16,644 bases of DNA from NCBI GenBank assembly GCA_026770585.1, contig MU646440.1:257854-274497 (forward strand). The letters run 5' to 3'. The notes beneath the pieces are model-generated. The model had not been told where the DNA came from, ran no database searches, and was given only the letters and a program-made list of their open reading frames with translations. Within the stretch, counting starts at the first letter, position 1. Every line of letters starts with the position of its first letter. The stretch is from Baffinella frigidus. Lineage: Eukaryota; Cryptophyceae; Cryptomonadales; Baffinellaceae. Positions 8,193 to 16,303 of the stretch are shown here, piece after piece. The position numbers and the translations under genes are program-made.

Positions 8193-8295
8193 ATATGAGC
8201 GAGAATCGGTTCGGATACCCGTGGGAACACCCTCATGCACCTAAGGATGGCCCACACCCCCACACGAATGTTTCCTCGTCGCTGAGGAGCCCACG

Positions 8296-8429
8296 TACAG
8301 GGGTACCTCGAATGAGAGCACACGCCCCTCCTAGGACCTTTCACACCCCCCTCTTAGGACCCTGAGTTTCGGCCTTCGATGCATGTAGGGTCTTGGGGGG
8401 GGCGATGTCTCACAGCCCTTGTACCTGTA
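8296..8429. mobile_element. MITE-like element, family 1 copy B (diverged)
   Basis: Starts TACAGGGGTACCTCG and ends GTACCTGTA. The inner arms are drifted (AATGAGAGCACACGCCCC / GGGGCGATGTCTCACA). The core is partly kept (GCATGTAGGGTCTTGGGG). Confidence 0.75.
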
Positions 8430-8666
8430 GAGCACCCGGAATACAGGCAAAGAGTCGATCACACGGCCTGAGACGCGCGCCCCCGCTGCGGCTCTGGGAA
8501 TACAGCCCCGTGTAGGATGACCCGAGTGACTTTACACAGTCACGTCCACTATGAAGCCGCGCACGTGTACGTGGATCCGACCTCTCCTCAGTGAACGACT
8601 CTACTCCCACGCATGGTCGTGCGTGGCGCGAGCACCTGCACAGAGCCCACCAGCAAGAGCGGCGGC

Positions 8667-8778
8667 TCGAGGCCTGGACGCGGTCGCTTCTGGGGAATGG
8701 CGGGAGGAGGTGGGGAGGGCGGCTTGGGCCGTGGGTGGTGGGCTGGACCTGGGTTTGGGCTGTGTGTGGGCTACATGA
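8667..8778 (+). repeat. Diverged, inverted copy of collagen intron 1 sequence
   Basis: The plus strand here (GGCGGCTCGAGGCCTGGACG ... GTGTGTGGGCTACATGATGG) resembles the minus strand of 13733-13618 and 16458-16343. At some positions (GGGGAGGGCGG) it matches the 16 kb copy rather than the 13.6 kb copy. No exon 1 equivalent accompanies it. Confidence 0.75.
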
Positions 8779-9075
8779 TGGTCCTGCGTACATAGTCTAT
8801 GCAATATGGTGTGTGACCATACAATCGCGAAATCAAGGGTGTAACTGAGCGAGGATGGGTCCAGTTCTGATCAACGTGCTTCGAAGCAATTCGTTCGGGT
8901 AAATGTACATGTACTGCGTGGACGACACCGTGTTGCCTCGTGCGTGTGCAATGGCAACGTGCCTGCTTCAACCACAGTGAACGGTGCACACGTACAACTC
9001 TAAGTTCCGTGAGAGAGCGCTGCCCCTTGAACGGACGGAGCAACACGCAGCAACAGAATCCCCAACGCGGGAATC

Positions 9076-9159
9076 TGTGAGTACGGACCCGGGATGGGCC
9101 CGCCTCGGGAGATGACTTTGGGATGACGACTTTAGGCGTGACCCGGGTCCGTACTCACA
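9076..9159. repeat. Long inverted repeat, 18-bp perfect arms
   Basis: TGTGAGTACGGACCCGGG at 9076-9093 and its perfect complement at 9142-9159, 48-bp spacer. Compact, fully conserved arms, unlike the drifted MITEs nearby. Confidence 0.85.
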
Positions 9160-9413
9160 CAGCATGCCTCCCCGCACCACATCCCAGCATGCCGATCACG
9201 CGACGGCACCACATTTCGAGCAGCACACTTTACAACCAAGGCCACGAACATTAGACAAGTGTCCCACGTGCGCCCGCCAGAGTGCCCCGCGCCCCCGAAC
9301 CTGCCCTTCCCGCAGACTCAGCTCCCAGGCGCAGCATCCCCCCAAGGATCCCAGACCCCCCCCCCCATCAGCGATCACATCGCCTACGCAGCGATGCGGA
9401 CTGTTGCAGCAGC

Positions 9414-12400
9414 TTACGAGCTGGCGCCCGGCACACCCGGAGCGCCGGCCGCGCCGGAAGAACCAGCCGGGCCCGCAGGACCAGCCGCGCCCGGAGCGCC
9501 GTGCGCGCCCGGGACGCCCGAGGGGCCGTTGGAGCCGGCCGAGCCCTGCAGAGCGCCGCGCAGGGTCAGAGGGAGGGTGCGAGGTATCAGGGTGAGGTTT
9601 CGAGGAGGAGGGTTTGAGCTTGTCAGAGGGATGTGTGTCGTCAGTGATGCTCAGTCTGGTGCATCCAAAGAAAAAAGTGCTCCTGCGACTCGCAAAAAGT
9701 GTTGGCGTGCAAGGCGCTTCGGGTTGGGCGAAGCTGGTAGGAGCGGGGATGCACCGGAGGACCAGGCGGGCCGTTGACACCCGACACGCCAGCAACGCCG
9801 GTGGGCCTGTCAAGGGAGGGAGAGAGCCGTCAGGACACTCTTTTTCACACATTGCGGCCATGCTGAAATCCTGAACCAGGTCTCTCCCTCAGGGGGGGTG
9901 GGGGGGGTTGCAGGTAAGCGAAAGAGGGCGAGGTGTTTCGTTTCGGTGAAGGAGGACGCTGGGGCACGCGGGCGGTGGGTGGAGGCGCTCGAGGGGGGGG
10001 TGGGGCGTGTTTGGGGGAGCACGTGTGGACACAAGGCAGGGGCACATCCCTCAAGTGGCGAGGCCGTCAAATTTGACGGCCAACAGGCCCTAGGCAGGTC
10101 CTAGGGCCCTACGGTAAGGCGTATGGGCCTACTCGCCACTCAAGGGCTATATCCCTTAAGTGACCAGACCTCCAAATTTGGGGGCATGAGGTCCTAGGCT
10201 GGTCCTAGGGCCCTACGGTAGGGCGTATGAGCCTACTGGCCACTTAAGGGATAGAAGGAGCAAGGGCGGAAACGAGGGAGGGGTTCACACCCGTTGGAAC
10301 CCGCCGAGCCACCCGCACCCATCGAGCCCGAGGGACCCTGGGGACCAGAGTGCCCCTCCGGACCAGCCTGGGAGTAGGGTTCACGGTTCAGAGGTTAGGA
10401 TTGGGGTTGAGGGATTCGAGGGACCCTGGGGACCAGAATGCCCCTACGGACCAGCCTGGGAATAGGGTTCACGGTTCAGAGGGCAGGATTGGGGTTTAGT
10501 GATGAGGGGGTTCGAGGGAACCTGGGGACCCGAGTGCCCCTCCGCACCAGCGTGGGAGCAGGGTTGTGACGGTTCAGAGGTTAGGATTGGGGTTGTGGGA
10601 TTAGGGGGGTTGGGTTAGGAATCAAGGGGCGGGGTTTAGGGCTACGGTTCAGGATGCTGTGTTCACAGGGCTTGGAGTTTGGGTTTGGGTTTAGGTTTAG
10701 GTTTAGGTTTGATTTAAGGTTAAGGATTAGGGTTTCGTGGTTCAGGGTTCAGGGTTCAGGGTTCAGGGTTCAGGGTTCAGGGTTCAGGGTTCAGGGTTCA
10801 GGGTTTCGTGTTGCGGGGTTCAGGGTTCAGGGTTCAGGGTTCGAAACCAGGGTTCAGGATTGAGAGGTTTGGGGATTACCGGGCCAGTCTGCCCCGACAT
10901 GCCGTTGGCGCCAGCCGATCCGACCGGCCCAGCAGGACCCGCCGCGCCCGTGGGGCCCTGCGTGGAGACGCGCAGGGTCAGTGCGAGATTTCCAGCTTGT
11001 CAGCGCGATTCTCAGCGGTTCGCGATTCTCAGCGATTCCCAGCAGTCTCGGCCCCGTACTGGCATGACACAACGGGTGTGCTGACTCGGGGCTGGCGCGG
11101 CAAAAGTGGACTTCAGGTGAGGTGGCAAAAGTGGACTTCGGGTGAGGTGGCGCGCAGGGCCAAGCTTGTTCGAGCTTGTCGGGGCAAGGTTTCGAAAACG
11201 AGGGTTCGAGCTTGTCAGGGGATGGTGCCATCGCTGATTCTCAGTCAGGTAACAGACCATGTCCACGAGGGCGTGCCTGTGCGACTTTCAACAATCTCTG
11301 TCGTTTGCCGCGTGCGGGCACAACGCGGCGAAAGGAGCACGGGCGGGGCGAGGTGCGAGCGGGGAGTCACCGAAGAGCCCGAGAGACCCTGGGGACCCGC
11401 CTGGCCGGAAGGACCGGTGGGACTGCGGACACCAACGCGGGGTCAGCGCCGGTTTCACTCTTCCGTGAGAAACGAAAAGCCACCAACAAACGCGGTCCCC
11501 CAGTTCACCATCTTCTGGGCTGCTGGAGAAGAGAAAGTGACGACCAAGCGCGGTCCCCCAGTTGACACGTTGTTCTGGGCTGATGGCACCTCCCGGCGCA
11601 CACCACGCTACCACGCAACGGCAAAGCAAGGGGGCACGAGCAGGGGAGGGGGGGGGAGGGGGCTCACCCCATGGGACCGTTGATGCCCTTCTGGCCGCCG
11701 GGGCCCTGGGGACCCATCGGACCGGTGGGACTGCGGAGAGGGATCAGGGGTCAGCGTTTGCCGCGGCGGGGCACAACCCCAAGGAGCACACATAATTCCA
11801 CCGCGCTCAAGGAACACACCAGTCCGCCAAAGAGGGGAGCACACCACTCCACCCCAAACCCCCAGGGAGGTTCTTGCACATCATTCCACGAAAGAGAGAG
11901 GCGGGCGGCTCACCCCATAGGACCCATGGGACCCTGGGAGCCCTGGATTGAGTGACCAGGCTCGCCGCGGGAGCCCATCGCTCCGGGGTCGCCCTTGAGC
12001 CCCTGGGGGCCAGCCTGGCCGGGCATGCCCGGGGAGCCGGAGGGGCCGGACGGCCTGCGGAGATGGGGGAGGGGTCAGCCGGTTGCTGCGATGGGGCTGC
12101 CTGCCACCCCGCGAAAGGAGCGCAGCACGAAAGATAACGCGAGCAAAACCGGGGTGCGAACTGCAAGTTCGCGAGGCCGTCAGCTACGAAAGCTCAAGGC
12201 CCGAGAAACCCCCCTGAGGAGCAGTCGCATTGCGACGTACCAGCACAGTATGCAACACCCGCGGCACGGAACACATGCGGAAGGTGCAGCCAACCCTGGC
12301 TACCGCACCAACCTGCCTCAACCTGCACGCCGTCACCTATCCCGCCCAGTCAAGCAGCACGGGAGGAACATCGGGCGGGCAGGGCAGCTCACCCCGACGG

Positions 12401-13874
12401 CCCGTTCTCGCCACGGGGCCCAACGGGGCCCGAGGAGCCAGGGCGGCCCTCGAGACCCCCGGGACCCGGGGGCCCACCCGGACCAGTCGCGCCGGTCCTG
12501 CCCATGGCACCTGTTTTGCCGGGGAGGGGGAGTTGAGCTGCGGCGCGGTGTGTGTGGGACACGAACTAACCTTGAACCGAGCGCCACGTCTGGGGAGCGC
12601 CAGACTGAAACAGTTGACGGGTGAAGGTTCAAGGGGGCAATGTCTGGTGCACGGCAGCAAGGCGACTGGGTTCCTGGCGCCAATATCTGGAGCACGGTGG
12701 CAAGGCGACAGACACGACACGGGGGAAGGGAGGGCTTCTCACCCATGGGGCCCATAGGACCCATCGGACCGTCGTGACCCGGGAAGCCTGCACGGGGAGT
12801 TTCACTGTCAGATCACAGCATCAAACCCCACGGGCAACGCGCAGATGCTGCTTGGAGATGATGGGGCGTCACCAGCGGGCCCAAGGGGGCCGGGCTTTCC
12901 GATCGGGCCCGCGATGGCAGGCTTCTGGCGAAGGCGCTCGTAGTTGCGCTCGAGGCGCTCATACTTGCGCCGCAGCGCCGAGTTCTTGTCCTCGATCGAA
13001 TCGATCGAGGCCTGGTCTGACGTCTTGAGCGCCGCCAGCTTTTTCTCCGCGTCAGTCAGCTCGTCGGACCTGCAGGGGCGCGGCGTGAGGAGCGGTCTCA
13101 GAGGCGACAACCCGGCTGCAAGCCCTTGAGGGATGAGGTGCGCTGAGCCTGGGAGCAGGGGAGAACGCCAAGGCCTGGATCACGAGGGGGGGCACTCACG
13201 CAGAGTTAACCTTGCCCTCGAGGTACACGACCTCCTCCTGCACCGTCGGGACAACCTGGCTGGTCACGGTGGTCATGCCACCGCAGCTGGTAACGCCGAC
13301 GGAGCAGCCATAGCCGAGGAGCGTGGAGCGTTCCGGGCCCTGCTCGACACACCCTCCAAGTGTCAGCAACCGCACCCACCTCCTCCTGCAGCGTAGCTCC
13401 TCACGGGCCGCGACCAACTCAATTCCGAGCTACCACCGCGACAAGAGTCCACCGGCCAGCTCAACGAGCAATGTTCCGAAACCCAGATTGCCTCATAGCC
13501 TCGCCCACTGTCTGGGCGGCGCCACCTCCCGACACGACAGAAAGTATGCCCCCAGCTGCCTCTGCTGCCAAGCCGAGAGGCCACTGCTGGCCGCCATACG
13601 CCTAAAAAATGTATCATGGCCATGCTGCAGCCCACACACAGCCCACACCCAGGTCCAGCCCACCACCACGGCCCACGCCGCCCGCCCCACCTCCTCCCGC
13701 CTGCCCCAGAATTGACCGCGTCCAGGCCTCTAGCCGCCGCGGCGCGGGAGCCAGGGCCCCTCGGGAAAGCCCTGTCGCACGGCTCACCTGGTGTACGTCA
13801 TACGCGCTAATCAGCGCGACCGCACCCACGATCGCGAGCGTGGCAGCCAGTGGCCTAGCCCACTTGCCGACCAT
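9414..13874 (-). CDS. Membrane-anchored collagen-like protein, 12 exons, 393 aa
   Basis: Exons in transcription order: 13874-13788, 13339-13200, 13069-12873, 12787-12743, 12510-12393, 12054-11914, 11730-11668, 11422-11371, 10957-10880, 10367-10291, 9806-9755, 9545-9414 (ends TAA). They sum to 1182 nt with no internal stop. Residues 1-29 have a basic start (MVGKWARP) then a hydrophobic stretch ([17 protein letters not shown]), a signal anchor or signal peptide. Exon 2 carries two cysteines (GYGCS, TSCGG). Exons 2-3 carry a charged heptad-like coiled coil ([20 protein letters not shown] through [14 protein letters not shown]). About 85 Gly-X-Y triplets follow to the C-terminus, with one visible break (GHSIQ, exon 6). 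The triplet register continues across all nine collagen-domain junctions, which strongly supports the model. The architecture resembles type II transmembrane collagens and collagen-domain scavenger receptors; by analogy a trimeric surface or extracellular protein, but the role is unknown. The exon 2 acceptor (13339) is weak, so residues around 30-36 are uncertain. Confidence 0.85.
10048..10146. mobile_element. MITE-like element, family 4, unit A
   Basis: Arms CCCTCAAGTGGCGAG/CTCGCCACTCAAGGG, 99 bp. It contains a perfect 18-bp palindrome GCCGTCAAATTTGACGGC and the segment TCCTAGGGCCCTACGGTA, a relative of the shared core. Lies in collagen intron 10. Confidence 0.8.
10153..10250. mobile_element. 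MITE-like element, family 4, unit B
   Basis: Tandem relative of unit A: arms CCCTTAAGTG(A)CCAG/CTGGCCACTTAAGGG, 98 bp, same TCCTAGGGCCCTACGGTA segment. The internal palindrome is degraded (CCTCCAAATTTGGGGGC). Six bases separate the two units. Confidence 0.8.
10417..10455 (-). pseudogene. Pseudo-exon copy 2 of collagen exon 10
   Basis: It retains the CCCAG acceptor, but the reading frame GCT GGT CCG is followed by TAG where exon 10 has GAG. Use of this exon would stop translation. Confidence 0.75.
10513..10551 (-). pseudogene. Pseudo-exon copy 3 of collagen exon 10
   Basis: The acceptor is changed from CAG to CAC, and a Gly codon is lost near the 3' part (CCCCAGGTTCCC). It has no usable splice site at the original position. 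Confidence 0.75.
10610..10868 (+). repeat. Telomere-like array in collagen intron 9, TTCAGGG variant
   Basis: Includes nine perfect TTCAGGG units at 10741-10803 and further units to about 10838. On the gene strand this reads CCCTGAA, close to the branch-site motif used in this gene. Confidence 0.9.
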
Positions 13875-13919
13875 GTCGCCTCGATCCGTGGCTCTTCGAA
13901 GAAATTTCCCGGTTCAGCC
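13579..13919 (-). repeat. Collagen gene 5' segment, copy 1 of a direct repeat
   Basis: This segment (the exon-1 end of intron 1, exon 1 and 45 bp upstream) recurs at 16304-16644 with an offset of 2725 bp. I count seven substitutions, all in the intronic 13590-13720 part. Exon 1 and its upstream 45 bp are identical. Confidence 0.95.
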
Positions 13920-13929
13920 AACTTGGGCC

Positions 13930-13945
13930 ACATTTGCTCAAATGT
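13930..13945. repeat. Hairpin 1 in divergent promoter
   Basis: Perfect 6-bp arms ACATTT/AAATGT around GCTC. Confidence 0.6.
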
Positions 13946-13952
13946 CGACAAG

Positions 13953-13971
13953 CCACTTTGCGCATAAGTGG
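13953..13971. repeat. Hairpin 2 in divergent promoter
   Basis: Arms CCACTT/AAGTGG with a palindromic TGCGCA centre; near-perfect 19-bp dyad. Confidence 0.65.
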
Positions 13972-13979
13972 ATGTTCCA

Positions 13980-14008
13980 CCGTTACTCAAACACGTTTGG
14001 AGTAACGG
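13980..14008. repeat. Hairpin 3 in divergent promoter
   Basis: Arms CCGTTACTC/GAGTAACGG extend inward through AAAC/GTTT, giving 13 paired bases with one bulged G. This is the strongest dyad of the region and a candidate site for a dimeric factor. Confidence 0.75.
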
Positions 14009-14139
14009 AAACTTCAAACACTTCAACGCCCAACCTCTGAGAAGAAGGAAGTCGTCGCGCGCCTCTCCTCGCACCACCTCTCCACCCACACTGCACCGCA
14101 GGCCTTCCAGGACCTCCAGCACCCACCCCCACCGCAGAC

Positions 14140-15696
14140 ATGGTGAGCTGCCCGCCTGCGTGATCCCTCCCCCCCAGACTCGGCAAGCGCATTGGTTCCG
14201 GGTCGCGAGGACGGGCGGGCTGGCGGCTCTTTCAAGCGTTTGGGCGGCCACGGGAGGTGCTGGCGTGTCATCAGCCTTGGGATTCCAGCTCACCAGTGCT
14301 AGGGCGTGGCCTGCAGCTGGTTCGCCACAGCTGCACCGTCCCAGACACAGCACCACTAGTTGGTGCCTTCTGACGTTGGTTTTTTGCTGAGGGTAGCACC
14401 CGGCGTGCACAGTGCCGGGCCTCCCGCGTGACAAGCACCCCGTTTTGTTGAAGACATAAACGCTTTGCCTCGGGTGGTGTGCAGTAGCATTGTGGCTGCA
14501 TGTTTCCAGGCCCATGCCAATTTTTGCATGAAAGACAAGCAGCGATCCTTCCACCTAGCGATTTAAACTTGCACCCCTCCGCAGGCCGAGACACTTTCAG
14601 AGGAGCAGATTGCTGAGTACAAGGAGGCTTTCTCCCTCTTTGACAAGTCTGGCGATGGCACCATCACCACCAAGGACCTTGGCACTGTCATCCGCGCTCT
14701 CGGTTCGAACCCTCCTGCCTCTTCTCGTAGCCGGATTCCTGTTTGAGTTAGTCAGCAGCGCCCGCCCGACCTTCCAGGGCAGAAGCCTTTCTGTTGCTAG
14801 GATCAGCGCGATTCCCAGGGGATAATAACAAGGGTTGAAGTGCTGGGTCATGGCGGTGGGGGTTAGGGAGCTGGACAGACCCGCAGCCGTTGGGAGGGGG
14901 GTGGGGGGAGCTACCGGTTGCTGGATGCGGCGACCTGCACCACAAAGGAAGCAATATGCGCGTTCGCATGCCGTGCTCAGAATGCAGATTAGCAGTGGAA
15001 ATCGATGCGCTGTAGATGCACGCGTTCTCCGGACAAGGTTGGGTTTAGGTTAGGATCCATCCCACCCGCGTTGCTCACACTCACCGTGCCGCACAGGCAA
15101 GAACCCGACCGAGGCGGAGCTGCAAGACATCATCAACGAAGTCGACCCCAACGGAGACGGCACCGTCGACTTCCCCTCCTTCCTGACCATCATGTACACC
15201 CCCGCCCCTCGCCATCCCGATATTTCCGCCAGAGTGATGGACATGCGTTGCGCGCCACCCTGCTCCCTCTGCGGCCCTAGTTATCATTGCACCGGCTTTT
15301 GCGGCGCTGGACAGTGCCAGCGCGGAGGCTTGCTGGGACGGCAGCTGCTCATGCAGTCGAACACGCTGCGACCGGCAGTGCGGTTGAGCGCGGAGGTGCA
15401 ATGGCGAGCGAGGCGAGGCTGGCAAAAAAAATCATCAAAGGCTGACTTTGTGCGCTTGCGTTGGCAGGGCACGGAAGATGAAGGACCAGGACACGGAGGA
15501 CGACATCATCGAGGCCTTCCGGGTGTTTGACAAGGACGGCAACGGTACCATCTCGGCCGCGGAGCTGCGGCACGTGATGACCAACCTCGGCGAGAAGCTC
15601 ACGGACGAGGAGGTGGATGAGATGATCCGGGAGGCCGACGTGAACGGCGATGGCATCATCGACTACAAGGAGTTCACCAAGATCATTCTCAACTAG
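14140..15696 (+). CDS. Calmodulin-type EF-hand Ca2+ sensor, 4 exons, 148 aa
   Basis: Coding exons: 14140-14142 (ATG only), 14585-14702, 15097-15193, 15468-15696 (TAG). Intron phases are 0, 1 and 2. The product opens [20 protein letters not shown] and aligns with calmodulin throughout, including the central ARKMKD linker and the [14 protein letters not shown] loop. Length is one residue below the usual 149. EF3 ([12 protein letters not shown]) and EF4 ([12 protein letters not shown]) have complete 12-residue Ca2+ loops. EF1 ([12 protein letters not shown]) ends in Asp instead of Glu, and EF2 ([12 protein letters not shown]) ends in Ser, so the N-lobe should bind Ca2+ weakly. The C-terminus is FTKIILN rather than the common FV-MM(T/A)xK type, so this may be a divergent paralogue and not the principal calmodulin. 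Known calmodulins bind target helices when Ca2+-loaded; target recognition here is inferred only. The exon 2 donor (GTTCGA) is atypical; the others are GTGAGC and GTACAC. Confidence 0.92.
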
Positions 15697-15773
15697 GCTT
15701 CTTCTCGCTGACACTCGCCAGCCGCCTGCTCCCCACGGGGGGGACCGGGCGTCCGGCTCGCAGATAGCTAAGC

Positions 15774-15896
15774 CACAGGGGTATCTCGCTCATAAGCAAA
15801 CGCCCCCCCCCCTGGACCACCCCAGGGCCCTCTAGGCATAGGGCTGCTGTAGGGTCCTAGGGGGGTGCGGTTTCTTATGCGCGAGGTAGCCCTGTA
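15774..15896. mobile_element. MITE-like element, family 1 copy C (calmodulin 3' flank)
   Basis: Starts 78 bp after the calmodulin stop, so it may lie in the 3' UTR. Arms CACAGGGGTATCTCGCTCAT and inverted ATGCGCGAGGTAGCCCTGTA; the left TA is changed to CA. Core GCTGTAGGGTCCTAGG retained. Confidence 0.85.
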
Positions 15897-16106
15897 GCCC
15901 ACACTTCTCTTGCTCGGCCCGTCCCGCTCCCCCGGGCCGCGCACGCGAAGTGTCCTCCCAGCCAACTCACCTACCTCTGGCGGCGCCCTCCCCTCGCGTG
16001 ACGGGGCAGCCGCCTGCCTCAACTCCCACGCGCGTGTACAACTCGATTATATATAAAAAGAGAGTACTTTGAAATGGTGGGCGAGCGTCTGATCTGTGTG
16101 CAGCGT
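15897..16106. other. Unassigned; TATA-like motif
   Basis: No coding frame recognised. TATATAAAAAG at 16049-16059 resembles a TATA box, but no gene follows on the plus strand inside the window. Confidence 0.35.
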
Positions 16107-16228
16107 TACAGGGGTACCTCGCTCATAAGAAACCGCCACTTCCTAGGACTCTACAGTAGGCCTATGCCTAGGGCCCTATGGTTGTTCTAGGGGGGGGGGC
16201 GCTTTCTTATGAGTGAGGTACCCCTGTA
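16107..16228. mobile_element. MITE-like element, family 1 copy D
   Basis: 122 bp, exactly the length of copy A, with TACAGGGGTACCTCGCTCAT termini and TA on both sides. The core is in the opposite orientation (CCTAGGACTCTACAGTAGGC). Lies between the calmodulin gene and the duplicated collagen 5' segment. Confidence 0.88.
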
Positions 16229-16303
16229 CATTGTAGATGGGTTCATTGGGTCCCGAATGCAAGGACTCACTAGACCTGAAGAAAGGTCGCTCTCAAGACG
16301 GGA

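Larger units (their letters stand above)
8430..9413. other. Unassigned region downstream of the collagen-like gene
   Basis: Apart from the intron-1-like repeat (8667-8778) and the inverted repeat (9076-9159) I see no credible exon. The part next to 9413 must hold the collagen gene's 3' UTR and polyadenylation site, which I could not place. Confidence 0.5.
10329..10605 (-). repeat. Three tandem copies of an exon-10 / intron-9 unit
   Basis: Units begin near 10329, 10417 and 10513 (periods 88 and 96 bp). Each holds the first 39 bp of exon 10, its acceptor and the adjoining intron sequence. Only the first belongs to an intact exon. Confidence 0.85.
13875..14139. promoter_or_regulatory. Divergent intergenic region between collagen-like and calmodulin genes
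   Basis: Only 265 bp separate the two start codons, which point away from each other, so this must contain both 5' UTRs and probably a shared bidirectional promoter. It holds three consecutive hairpins (13930-13945, 13953-13971, 13980-14008). The calmodulin-proximal part (about 14040-14139) is pyrimidine-rich, as in 5' UTRs. No clear TATA box is visible. Confidence 0.6.

Noticed and set aside
8410-8793. Minus-strand 127-codon frame
   Set aside because: Overlaps the intron-1-like repeat and a MITE end; no domain and no consistent splice context.
9259-9777. Plus-strand open frame rich in Ala-Pro-Gly
   Set aside because: It is the antisense of the terminal collagen exon (9545-9414) and exon 11. 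The minus strand has the splice signals and Gly-X-Y register.
10654-10863. Repetitive open frame (RVQGSGF repeats)
   Set aside because: Produced by translating the TTCAGGG array inside collagen intron 9; not a gene.
13811-14554. Long minus-strand open frame of 247 codons
   Set aside because: It crosses the divergent promoter, calmodulin exon 1 and intron 1, with no recognisable domain; GC-rich chance frame.
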